This document shows positions 51,964 through 60,460 of a stretch of 64,000 bases of DNA, one piece after another. The stretch is from an uncultured bacterium (lineage in GTDB: Bacteria > Cyanobacteriota > Vampirovibrionia > Gastranaerophilales > Gastranaerophilaceae), in contig USFB01000007.1 of assembly GCA_900553895.1 (NCBI GenBank), positions 1-64,000 on the forward strand, read 5' to 3'. The notes beneath the pieces are model-generated. The model was not told where the DNA came from. It made no database searches and saw only the letters and a list, made by a program, of their open reading frames with translations. The position numbers and the translations under genes are program-made. The stretch's first letter is position 1, and each line of letters starts with the position of its first letter.

Positions 51964-53427
51964 ATGATAAATACTGAAAGTAAAGAACATTTATTAAATG
52001 CAGTTTTAGAATACTGTGAGGATATAGTTACAGTTAAAGATTTATCGCTAAGGTATGTAGCTTATAACAAGGCATTTTTTTCTTTGATTGGTGGTAAAAA
52101 GGGAGAAACTGTTATTGGAAAAACATTGTCGGAATCACTGCCTTTTAGTTGTGTAGATATTTTAGAAGAATGTTGTAAAAAAGTTATACAAACGCAAGAT
52201 ATTCAAACTGTAACGTTTGTATTATCTTATGACAACATAAATCGAATTATTAAACAAACAGCTACGCCTATTATAAAAAATGGAAAACTGGAAGGAATTT
52301 TATCTATTTCAACAGATGTTACTAATGAAGAATGTTTAAAAGCAAAACTAGTAGCTAAAAATTATCAGTTAAATACTTTATTAGCAAATTTGCCAATTAT
52401 TGTTTATATGAAAGACAAGGATAAAAATTTAATAGTTGCAAGCGAACATTCGCGACGTTTTGTTTGCGAAGGAATTGATCATTATTCGAATGATTTGCAA
52501 CTTGATATTTTAGAAGCAAAAGCTGAAACCGCAAATGAAGATAACTATGTTTTACAAAACAAAAAAAATTTAAAAAAAATTAAAACTGCAAAAGATTGTA
52601 ATGGGCAAACGCACTGGTATAGAATTAACAAAGCACCTATTTTGACAGAAGAAAATGAAATAATGGGTTTAGTTACGATTACTAAAAATATTGATAACGA
52701 AAAACGCCTTGAGAACCAAAAGAATTTATTTCTTGCAACTCTTAGCCATGATTTAAAGAATCCGCTACAAGCACAAATCAGTTCGCTGGAGCTTCTATGC
52801 AAAGGTATGTTTGGAGAACTTAATCCGTCGCAAAAAGAAATGGTGGATATGATTTTAGAATCTTCAAGATATATGAAAGAAATGTTATATTCTCTTCTTA
52901 AAAGCGGAAAAGATAATAATGGCATAATTATGCTAAATAGACATCATTTTGATTTAAATAAAATTGTCCAAAAATGTGTGAAAGAAACAAGCGACCTTGC
53001 TTTAAGTAAAAATATAAAAGTTGAAATAATTTCATCTTTATCAGAAGACGACAAACTTTATGCAGACGAAATTCAAATGCGTAGAGTTATTGGAAACATG
53101 TTGAATAATGGTATAAATTACGCTTATGAAAACTCTCCTGTAACTATAAAATTATATAAAGAAAGAGATAGTATTTTCTTTGTAATAACAAACAAAAGTA
53201 ACGAAATTTCGCAAAGCTTGAAAGAACAAATTTTTGATAAATATGTTTGCGGAGAGCCTTTGCAAAGCAGTAACGGCATAGGCTTAGGACTTTATTTCTG
53301 CAGAAAAATTGTAGAAGCTAATGAAGGTAAAATATTATTGGATGCTTCCGGCAATGACAATTCATTTATTGTAGAATTGCCGATACTAAGTGAAGATCAC
53401 GCATTCATAAATGAAATAGTTTTATAG
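51964..53427 (+). CDS. Orphan PAS-domain sensor histidine kinase, cytoplasmic
   Basis: 487 residues, no membrane helices. Two PAS-like sensor domains (about 8-120, DIVTVKDLSLRYVAYNKAF; and about 130-250, LPIIVYMKDKDKNLIVAS) precede the dimerisation domain with the phosphorylated His in ATLSHDLKNPLQAQ (about 262). The ATPase part has the N box (RVIGNMLNNGINYAYENS), EQIFDKYVC and the G box GIGLGLYFCRKIVEANEG. The ligand is unknown; soluble PAS kinases often sense oxygen, redox or small molecules. No response-regulator gene is adjacent, so the partner must be elsewhere. Confidence 0.92.
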   Translation: MINTESKEHLLNAVLEYCEDIVTVKDLSLRYVAYNKAFFSLIGGKKGETVIGKTLSESLPFSCVDILEECCKKVIQTQDIQTVTFVLSYDNINRIIKQTATPIIKNGKLEGILSISTDVTNEECLKAKLVAKNYQLNTLLANLPIIVYMKDKDKNLIVASEHSRRFVCEGIDHYSNDLQLDILEAKAETANEDNYVLQNKKNLKKIKTAKDCNGQTHWYRINKAPILTEENEIMGLVTITKNIDNEKRLENQKNLFLATLSHDLKNPLQAQISSLELLCKGMFGELNPSQKEMVDMILESSRYMKEMLYSLLKSGKDNNGIIMLNRHHFDLNKIVQKCVKETSDLALSKNIKVEIISSLSEDDKLYADEIQMRRVIGNMLNNGINYAYENSPVTIKLYKERDSIFFVITNKSNEISQSLKEQIFDKYVCGEPLQSSNGIGLGLYFCRKIVEANEGKILLDASGNDNSFIVELPILSEDHAFINEIVL

Positions 53428-53446
53428 TTTTTTTTAATTCTGTTTT

Positions 53447-53474
53447 AGTGCGCTTTATAGCGCACTTATTTTTA
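53447..53474. terminator. Hairpin between the histidine kinase and the UvrA-like gene
   Basis: AGTGCGC TTTATA GCGCACT followed by TATTTTTAAA on the plus strand. It overlaps the last codon of the convergent UvrA-like gene. Confidence 0.7.
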
Positions 53475-55943
53475 AATAAATTGCGCAGTTTTAGATTTTT
53501 TGCATTTTTTTAATTCTTTAGAGATTCCTGCAAAGATTATTTCTCCGCCGGCTTCACCACCTTCAGGTCCCATATCAATAATATAATCAGCATTTTTGAT
53601 TACATCCAAATCGTGCTCAATTACAACGACGGTTGCACCATTATCAATTAGAGTTTGAAAAACTGTTAAAAGCGTTTGAACATCAAGCGGATGTAGTCCA
53701 ATTGTCGGTTCATCAAATATAAATACTGAATCTGATTGGGTTTTGCGCATTTCACTTGCGAGTTTCAATCTCTGCGCTTCACCACCCGAAAGACTTGGTG
53801 TTGCTTCCCCCAAAGTCAGATAACCCAGACCTAAATCTTGTAGAATTTGCAATCTTTGATTTACGAGTTTCAAATCTTTGCAAGCTTCAAGTGCTGTGTT
53901 GACATCCATCGCCATTAGTTGTGGAAGCGAATATCCTTTGTATTTGATACTTTCAGCAACTTTTGCATATCTTGAACCACTACATTCGGGGCAAGGAATT
54001 TCAACATCAGGTAAAAACTGAACATCAAGATTAATTACGCCTGTTCCGTCGCAAACAGGACAGCGCAAACTTCCTGTGTTATAAGAAAAATCTCCTGCTT
54101 TGTAGTTTAAATCCATTGATTTAGCGACTTTTGCAAATGTTTTTCTAAGTTCATCATGAACATTGGCATAAGTTGCAACAGTAGAGCGAATATTTATCCC
54201 AATCGGAGTTGCGTCAATCAGCTTAACTTGTTTAATGTCGTCTGCTTTAATTTCCTTTATGTGTTCAGGGAGTTTTGACTTTGTTGCGAGAGATTCTAAA
54301 GCAGGTGTCAAACTTTCCAAAACCATTGTTGTTTTACCTGAACCCGAAACGCCTGTTACAACAGTTAAACGCCCTTTTGGAATATCAACAACCAGTGGTT
54401 TAACCGTATGAATAGCATCTGTTTCCATGTGAATTTTGCCAAATTCAAACATGTTTTCAGGATTTGCTTGTTTTCTTGTGACAACTTGCTTTTTACCTGA
54501 TAAAAATCCGCCGATTATTGAATTTTCATTGTTTTCTATATCTTCAACGGTGCCTTCTGCTATTACGTAGCCGCCATTTGCGCCTGCTTTCGGTCCCATT
54601 TCGATTATCCAATCGGATTCGGTTAGAATTTGAGCATCGTGGTCAACTAAAATAATAGAATTCCCGTCATCCAAAAGGTCGTGCAAAACGCCTTTTAAAC
54701 CAACAATGTTAGAAGGATGTAAACCTATTGAAGGTTCATCTAAAACGTATAAAACGCCTGTTGTTCGGTTTCGAACAGCGCGTGCAAGTTGCATTCTCTG
54801 ACGTTCACCTGTTGAAAGAGTTGACGCAGCTCTATCAAGAGTTAAATATCCCAAACCTAAATCCATAAGGCGTTTTGCAACCGTTAAAAATGAGTCGCAG
54901 ATACTGTCTGCCATCATTTGCATTTCTTTCGGCAAAGAATTTGGAACTTTTTTCACCCATTCAACAAGCTCTGACAGAGTCATTTGACAAGCTTCATCCA
55001 AAGAAATTCCCATAATTTTAGGATATCTTGCTTTTTGAGATAAACGCGTTCCGTGACAATTCGGACAAATATCCTGTTTAAGGAATTTTTCGACACGCTT
55101 CATACTTTTTTCGTCTTTAACTTTTGATAAAGCGTTTTCAACTGTATAAACCGCGTTATAATAAGTAAAATCTAATTCGCCTGCTTGATTTGTATTTTTT
55201 GCTTTGTAGAAGATGTGTTTCTTTTCGGCAGGACCGTTGTATACAATGTCTTTTTCTTTGTCGGTTAAGTCTTTAAAAGGAACATTTGTTCTAACGCCCA
55301 TCTCTCGGCAAACATCGGTCATAAGTGACCACATAAGCGTTCCCCAAGGTGCAACTGCGCCTTCATCAATTGTTAAAGATTCGTCAGGAACAAGTGTTGA
55401 CTTGTCTACAGTTCTTACTATGCCTGTCCCGCCACAAACTTCACAAGCACCTTGACTATTGAAAGCTAATTCCTCTGCTGACGGTGCGTAAAAATGCGTC
55501 TGACACGTCGGACAAATAAGTTCTTGTTCGCTTGCAACTGCTAGAGTTGGTTCGTGATAATGCCCGTTAGGACAACGATGACTTGCAAGGCGTGAAAACA
55601 TCAATCGAAGACTATTTAAAAGTTCAGTACCAGTTCCGAAAGTACTTCTTACTCCGGGAACTGCGGGTCTTTGATGTAAGGCAAGAGAAGCCGGAACGTA
55701 TAGAATTTCGTCAACAAGAGCCTTTTCTGCTTGCGTCATTCGACGTCTTGTATAAGTAGAAAGAGCTTCTAAATATCTTCTCGAACCTTCTGAATACAAG
55801 ACTCCAAGTGCAAGAGAAGATTTTCCGGAACCTGAAACGCCTGCAATTCCGACAATTTTATTTAAGGGAACATCAACATCAATGTTTTTAAGATTATGAA
55901 CTTTTGCCCCTCTAACTTTTATTGCATTAATTTTATTTGACAT
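53472..55943 (-). CDS. UvrA-like ATPase lacking the UvrB-binding region (UvrA2 / ABC-F-excinuclease paralogue)
   Basis: About 823 residues against some 940 for UvrA. Two ABC ATPase halves are visible: GIAGVSGSGKSSLALGVLYS with signature LSTGERQRMQLARAV, and VVTGVSGSGKTTMVLESLTP with signature LSGGEAQRLKLASEM; both Walker B/switch regions end in DEPSIGLHP or DEPTIGLHP. Two zinc modules remain (CPTC/CEVCGGTG and CPVCDGTG/CPECSG). The part that binds UvrB is missing or much shortened, as in UvrA2 proteins linked to drug tolerance. It might protect DNA from intercalating compounds instead of taking part in ordinary excision repair. The start at 55943 is preferred over an upstream TTG; both lie near an AAGGG site. 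Confidence 0.85.
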   Translation of the reverse strand: MSNKINAIKVRGAKVHNLKNIDVDVPLNKIVGIAGVSGSGKSSLALGVLYSEGSRRYLEALSTYTRRRMTQAEKALVDEILYVPASLALHQRPAVPGVRSTFGTGTELLNSLRLMFSRLASHRCPNGHYHEPTLAVASEQELICPTCQTHFYAPSAEELAFNSQGACEVCGGTGIVRTVDKSTLVPDESLTIDEGAVAPWGTLMWSLMTDVCREMGVRTNVPFKDLTDKEKDIVYNGPAEKKHIFYKAKNTNQAGELDFTYYNAVYTVENALSKVKDEKSMKRVEKFLKQDICPNCHGTRLSQKARYPKIMGISLDEACQMTLSELVEWVKKVPNSLPKEMQMMADSICDSFLTVAKRLMDLGLGYLTLDRAASTLSTGERQRMQLARAVRNRTTGVLYVLDEPSIGLHPSNIVGLKGVLHDLLDDGNSIILVDHDAQILTESDWIIEMGPKAGANGGYVIAEGTVEDIENNENSIIGGFLSGKKQVVTRKQANPENMFEFGKIHMETDAIHTVKPLVVDIPKGRLTVVTGVSGSGKTTMVLESLTPALESLATKSKLPEHIKEIKADDIKQVKLIDATPIGINIRSTVATYANVHDELRKTFAKVAKSMDLNYKAGDFSYNTGSLRCPVCDGTGVINLDVQFLPDVEIPCPECSGSRYAKVAESIKYKGYSLPQLMAMDVNTALEACKDLKLVNQRLQILQDLGLGYLTLGEATPSLSGGEAQRLKLASEMRKTQSDSVFIFDEPTIGLHPLDVQTLLTVFQTLIDNGATVVVIEHDLDVIKNADYIIDMGPEGGEAGGEIIFAGISKELKKCKKSKTAQFI

Positions 55944-56052
55944 AGCCTTCAATATTGTAACCCTTAAGCATCTCTTCTGCAATACTTAACAAAAAGCAAA
56001 GAGTTGTATCGCTCTAACCATCCTATAACTGACAATTCAAAATATAATAAGA

Positions 56053-56093
56053 TAACTTCGTACTGCGTCATAATTTAACGTAGTACGAAGTTA
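56053..56093 (-). terminator. Hairpin, probable terminator of the rubrerythrin transcript
   Basis: TAACTTCGTACTGCGT and ACGTAGTACGAAGTTA pair with one mismatch around TCATAATTTA; read leftwards it is followed by TCTTATTATATTTT. Confidence 0.55.
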
Positions 56094-56129
56094 TTGAATA
56101 TTTATTTAATTTATTTTTGAGTTTAGTTC

Positions 56130-56675
56130 TTAATCAGCAAAATATCTGGCTAGTAAACCATCAAAGCCACGACCGTGGCGTGCTTCGTCTTTTGCCATTT
56201 CATGAACTGTGTCATGGACAGCGTCCAAACCTAATTCTTTAGCACGTTTTGCTAATTGTAATTTGCCGTCGCAAGCACCGAATTCAGCTTCTGCTCTAAG
56301 TTCCAAGTTTCGTTTTGTAGAAGATGTAACAACTTCGCCCAACAATTCTGCGAATCTTGATGCGTGGTCAGCTTCATCAAAAGCATATCTTCTGTAAGCT
56401 TCTGCTACTTCAGGATAACCTTCTCTATCAGCTTGTCTTGCCATTGCAAGATACATACCAACCTCTGTACATTCGCCAACAAAGTTAGCTCTCAAGCCTT
56501 CAAGAATTTGAGGATCAACATCTTTAGCAATGCCAACTCTGTGTTCGTCAGCATAGTTTTTATTATCATCTTCCATTTTTACGAAAACTTCTTTGACTGC
56601 ACCACAAACTGGGCATTTATCCGGAGCTTCGCCTTCTACAGTGTAACCACAAACTGAACATACGTATTTTGCCAT
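56130..56675 (-). CDS. rbr: Reverse rubrerythrin (rubredoxin domain first)
   Basis: 181 residues. The rubredoxin site comes first: YVCSVCGYTVEGEAPDKCPV with two CxxC pairs (about residues 6-9 and 21-24). The ferritin-like diiron domain follows: RANFVGECTEVGMYLAMARQ, FDEADHASRFAELLGEV and KDEARHGRGFDGLL with the Glu/His ligands. This order, opposite to classical rubrerythrin, is that of 'reverse' rubrerythrins, NADH-dependent peroxide reductases typical of anaerobes (known in Clostridium). It uses hydrogen peroxide scavenging in the cytoplasm. A strong promoter and a palindrome lie upstream. The start follows AAAGGAAA. Confidence 0.95.
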   Translation of the reverse strand: MAKYVCSVCGYTVEGEAPDKCPVCGAVKEVFVKMEDDNKNYADEHRVGIAKDVDPQILEGLRANFVGECTEVGMYLAMARQADREGYPEVAEAYRRYAFDEADHASRFAELLGEVVTSSTKRNLELRAEAEFGACDGKLQLAKRAKELGLDAVHDTVHEMAKDEARHGRGFDGLLARYFAD

Positions 56676-56715
56676 AATTTATTTCCTTTCTTATTTAACC
56701 TTGTCAACAAAATTA

Positions 56716-56744
56716 ATTATAGCATGTACGATTAATGCGTTCAA
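56716..56744 (-). promoter_or_regulatory. Strong promoter for the rubrerythrin gene
   Basis: Read leftwards: -35 TTGAAC (56739-56744), 17-base spacer, -10 TATAAT (56716-56721). This is a near-consensus sigma-70 promoter about 40 bases before the start codon. Confidence 0.85.
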
Positions 56745-56756
56745 TTGTAATTACAA
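56745..56756. promoter_or_regulatory. Perfect 12-base palindrome next to the rubrerythrin -35 box
   Basis: TTGTAATTACAA directly abuts the -35 hexamer. A/T-rich palindromes like this are bound by PerR/Fur-type regulators in other bacteria, so peroxide control is plausible; that is inference. Confidence 0.5.
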
Positions 56757-56872
56757 CATTTTTTATATTACATTTGCGATTTTATTTATGAAAATATATA
56801 AATCGTGAAATGAAAATCAAATTACCTCATTTTCTTATTCACTTTCAAAATGACTTATAGTAATATGTTGTT

Positions 56873-58993
56873 ATGAAAAGAAAAGTATTAATTTGTTGTT
56901 TAGCTTTATGTGCAGTTTTGGGGCAAAACCAAGTTTTTGCTGCGCCAAACGGAGCTTTTGCTGAGCATTATAACGCAGGTCAAAATTACTTGATGTCTAA
57001 TCAGTATTCTTCGTCAATCGTAGAATTTAGAAAAGCTCTCAGAATTAATTACCTTGATAACTCCGCAAGAATAGGGCTTATCAATGCTTATCTTGCTAGA
57101 GCTACTTATTATGCTAATCAAGATAAAAATTATGATAAAGCCGCTAATGATTTTAGAAGCGCGCTTTTCTATCTGAAAATTTATCCGAACAAGGAACAAA
57201 CTGTTCAAAATTCAGCAGGCATGATTGCTTCGGCAACCGAAAATCTAAACCAATGCTTAAAAGTAATCAGTTTTGATTCAACTCCAAGTGGAAGATATAA
57301 ACGTGGTGAAGAATTGCGTGCAATGGGAAATTTATCTGCCGCAGCGTATGAATTTTCAAGAGCGACTCAAGGCGATAAAATGGCAGCTGACGCTAACATG
57401 CAGGTTGCGGATTTGCTCAAACTTTTAGGCAACGAACCTCGTTCTGCGGATTATTACAAAATCGCACTTGATTTAAATCCAAACAATGGCGTGCTTAGAA
57501 TGAAATACGCAAGAACTTTGGATAAATTAGGACGCTATGACGACGCAGTTTCGCAGTATAACGAAGCTTTAGCAAATTCTAAAGGCGACATGGAAGTTTT
57601 GTATGCACTGGAAAGAATTTATCTGAAAAAGCTTGCCGTAACTCCATCTGATGCAGAACTCAATGCAAACTTGGGTGCTATTAAACAAGCACAGGGCGAT
57701 TATGAAACAGCTTTAAGTTATTACGGAAAAGCAGAACAAATTAATCCTTCTAACGTTACAACCCGCTTGAATGTCGGAACACTTTTTCAACAAAGAAAAG
57801 AATATCAAAAAGCTATTCAGTCGTACGATTCTGTTTTGACTTTGTATCCAAACAACACTCAAGCACTTTTATATAAAGCGCAAGTGTTTAAAGAAATGGG
57901 TGATAATAAAACTGCTTTAAATTTATATAAACGTATTCTTGCAATCGACCCTAATAATGCAGGTGCGAAGGCTGAAATTTCAGGCGCGATGAAGGATGCA
58001 CTTTCACCATCAGAATACATTGCATACCTTAACCAAAACGGTACGGATGAAGAGATTTACGAATACGCATACAAATTGCACAAAGATAATAAAATTGATG
58101 ATGCAATTAGCGGTTACAAGGCTGTTATTTCTAAAAATGCCTCAAATGTTGATGCTTATGTAAATTTGGCGATTTGTTATGCGTCAAAAGAAGATTATAA
58201 TAACGCTATCAGCACACTTAACGCAGCTAAAGCAAAGTTCCCGGCAAATAATCTTGTGCTTAAAACTCTGCAAAGTGTTCAGAATGACTCTGTTTCAACA
58301 AAACTTGCAACAGCATCTTCAAGTTTTGATAACAAGGATTACAAAAAAGCTATTCAACAATATTTGGCAATTAATCCGGCGACAGAAGATTCTATGCTTG
58401 GCGTGGCATCATCTTATCAGGCTTTGAACGATTTTAACAGTGCAATTGAATATTATAAAAAAGCAGAACAAATTAATCCTAAAAATGCAGAAATTCCGTA
58501 TTATATCGGGTATTTGTACTCTGAACAACAAAACTGGTCATTAGCTGAAACATATCTAAAAAAAGCTGTCGGACTCAATCCTAATTCTGACGCAAAAGAA
58601 TTGTTGACTTATGTTGTACAAAACGGTTCGGTTGGAATTTTAAACGAAGGTATTGATTTGTTTGAAAAAAATAATTTTCAAACTGCTATGCTAAAGTTTA
58701 ATGATGTAATAAAAAAAGATGCGCAAAATGCTTACGCATATTATTATAGAGCTTTGATTTACGATGAGCAAAAACAACCAAAACTTGCGATTAATGACTA
58801 TTTGAATGTACTTAAATATTCAAAAGAATTTCCAATTGCAAATTACATGGTTGCGGTTGATTATGACAGCTTGAACAATTATAAAGAAGCTTATAAATAT
58901 TATCAAAAGTTTGTTTCAAGCTACACAACAGATGATGAATATTTAAAATACGCAAAAACAAGAATGGGTGAATTAAAGGCTTATGCAGGATAA
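56873..58993 (+). CDS. Secreted tetratricopeptide-repeat protein
   Basis: 706 residues: a signal peptide (MKRKVLICCLALCAVLGQNQ, cut near FAAPNG) and about 17 TPR-like repeats (for example SSSIVEFRKALRINYLDNSA, DYETALSYYGKAEQINPS, SAIEYYKKAEQINPKNA). It lacks enzyme motifs. It probably sits in the periplasm, perhaps tethering other envelope proteins such as the pilus or TpsB system; that is a guess. The stop lies within the following dus gene, whose start overlaps it by 11 bases, so the two are coupled. Confidence 0.88.
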   Translation: MKRKVLICCLALCAVLGQNQVFAAPNGAFAEHYNAGQNYLMSNQYSSSIVEFRKALRINYLDNSARIGLINAYLARATYYANQDKNYDKAANDFRSALFYLKIYPNKEQTVQNSAGMIASATENLNQCLKVISFDSTPSGRYKRGEELRAMGNLSAAAYEFSRATQGDKMAADANMQVADLLKLLGNEPRSADYYKIALDLNPNNGVLRMKYARTLDKLGRYDDAVSQYNEALANSKGDMEVLYALERIYLKKLAVTPSDAELNANLGAIKQAQGDYETALSYYGKAEQINPSNVTTRLNVGTLFQQRKEYQKAIQSYDSVLTLYPNNTQALLYKAQVFKEMGDNKTALNLYKRILAIDPNNAGAKAEISGAMKDALSPSEYIAYLNQNGTDEEIYEYAYKLHKDNKIDDAISGYKAVISKNASNVDAYVNLAICYASKEDYNNAISTLNAAKAKFPANNLVLKTLQSVQNDSVSTKLATASSSFDNKDYKKAIQQYLAINPATEDSMLGVASSYQALNDFNSAIEYYKKAEQINPKNAEIPYYIGYLYSEQQNWSLAETYLKKAVGLNPNSDAKELLTYVVQNGSVGILNEGIDLFEKNNFQTAMLKFNDVIKKDAQNAYAYYYRALIYDEQKQPKLAINDYLNVLKYSKEFPIANYMVAVDYDSLNNYKEAYKYYQKFVSSYTTDDEYLKYAKTRMGELKAYAG

Positions 58994-59948
58994 AAACAAG
59001 GTTCAAGCACTAATATCAAGCAGGGTTTCGCTTGCACCAATGGCAGGAATTACAGACTATGTTTTACGTTCTCTTGTGCGTGAATACTCAAAAAATTGTC
59101 TTTTAACAACAGAGATGATAAGTTCGGAAGCTTTGACACAAGTTAAAGACACCGACATAGTTGCTCGTAGCGAAGACCATTCACCTATTTCGTATCAATT
59201 AAGCGGACATAAACCGAAAATGATTGCCGAATGTGCAAATTATCTTCAAAAATACGCCGATATGATTGATATAAACATGGGCTGTCCTGTAAATAAGGTG
59301 GTTAAAGGAACTGACGGTTGCGCATTAATGAGAAATGTAGAATTAGCGCAAGAAATTGTTCGCACAACGAAAGCTAATATTTCAATTCCTTTGAGCGTAA
59401 AATTTCGTTTAGGCTATACGTTTGATGAATTAAATTTCGTTGAATACGGTCAAAAAATGCAGGAAGCCGGTGCGGATTTTATCACAATCCATGGCAGAAC
59501 TCGTTCTCAAATGTATGGCGGAAAAGCTGACTGGAAAAAGATTGCAGAGCTTAAACGTAATGTTGATATTCCTGTTTTCGCAAACGGTGATGTTGTTTCT
59601 ATTGAAACAGCCGTTCAATGCTTGGAAGACTCTCAAGCCGATGGAGTTGCAATCGGGCGCGGAGCATTGGGAGACCCTTCACTTTTATATCGAGTAGAAA
59701 AATATATTAATTGCGGAGAATATATCACCCCACCAACTTTAGAAGAAAAAATTGCAACATTAAAGAAGCATTTGAATAAAGAAGTTGAGTTTCGTGGAGA
59801 AGATATTGGTGTGAAATTTTGCAGAAAATTTTATCCTTATTACGTAAATGGTTTTCAAGGCGCATCAAGACTTAGAGGAGAATTAGTTTTGATGAATGAT
59901 TTGAAAGAAATTTTTAAGAAGTTAGATGGAATTTTGGCATTAAGGTAA
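58983..59948 (+). CDS. dusB: tRNA-dihydrouridine synthase (Dus family, DusB-like)
   Basis: 321 residues. Dus enzymes reduce uridines in tRNA D-loops using FMN and NADPH. Evidence: RVSLAPMAGITDYVLR at the start (FMN-binding barrel), SYQLSGHKPKMIAECA, the active site INMGCPVNKVVKGTDGCALM with catalytic Cys101, SVKFRLGYTF, FITIHGRTRSQMYGGKADW, and VFANGDVVS and AIGRGALGDP for phosphate binding. The GCPV-KV form and no long C-terminal domain fit DusB. It overlaps the TPR gene, which is an odd pairing. Confidence 0.95.
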   Translation: MQDKNKVQALISSRVSLAPMAGITDYVLRSLVREYSKNCLLTTEMISSEALTQVKDTDIVARSEDHSPISYQLSGHKPKMIAECANYLQKYADMIDINMGCPVNKVVKGTDGCALMRNVELAQEIVRTTKANISIPLSVKFRLGYTFDELNFVEYGQKMQEAGADFITIHGRTRSQMYGGKADWKKIAELKRNVDIPVFANGDVVSIETAVQCLEDSQADGVAIGRGALGDPSLLYRVEKYINCGEYITPPTLEEKIATLKKHLNKEVEFRGEDIGVKFCRKFYPYYVNGFQGASRLRGELVLMNDLKEIFKKLDGILALR

Positions 59949-60460
59949 ATTTAGTTTTTGCTCCTCACCCCTACCCCCTCTCCCGCCTTCGTACCAGTGT
60001 CCGAGATAAATTTATCCATACTTTTTAAAATGTAGTTAAATCAAGACTTTTTAATGAAGCTTATATTGTATAGACTAAAAATAATAGTTAATAAAAAGCT
60101 GGATTCTTCGTTTTACAACACACTTCCAAGTTGGTATTAAACACTGGAAGTGAAGTGAAAAACAGTTTCTCAGAATGACGGAGCGTGAAACTATCGGCTT
60201 GACGTCATTTTGAGGTGCGATTAGCACCGAGAAATCCAGCCTTTTATTAAAATTATCTTGGATAGTAGTGTCAAGGGGCGAGGGTAACTGCTCGACTCGT
60301 AGTTGCACTTTGAGGATGGCCTGGTATTAAAAATTAATCTTAAATTGTTATCAATGTCATCCGACAATGTACTCTTTTCTTTTTGGTTACTTTTTCTTTT
60401 TAGTAAAGAAAAAGTAACTTGTGGTATAATGGGTTTAAAAGAATTAATGGAGAATGATAA
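59949..60460. other. Repeat-filled gap upstream of glyS
   Basis: Contents: a CCTCACCCCTACCCCC block (59960), the family B repeat, GATAGTAGTGTCAAGGGGCG (60260), a family J repeat (60354-60420: ATGTCATCCGACAATGT, then GTTACTTTTTCTTT and AAAGAAAAAGTAAC hairpin). No protein gene or T-box is visible. Confidence 0.65.
60093..60246. repeat. MITE-like inverted repeat, family B (inverted copy)
   Basis: ATAAAAAGCTGGATTCTTCG at the left and CGAGAAATCCAGCCTTTTAT at the right; interior has TTTCTCAGAATGACG and CATTTTGAGGTGCGATTAGC. It is the reverse complement of 543-702. Confidence 0.8.

Noticed and set aside
53472..55943. Canonical UvrA of nucleotide excision repair
   Set aside because: The protein is about 120 residues short and lacks the UvrB-interaction region, so it is called a UvrA2-type paralogue.
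60281..60460. T-box riboswitch before glyS
   Set aside because: No specifier-loop or T-box antiterminator consensus was seen; the hairpin there belongs to a dispersed repeat (family J).
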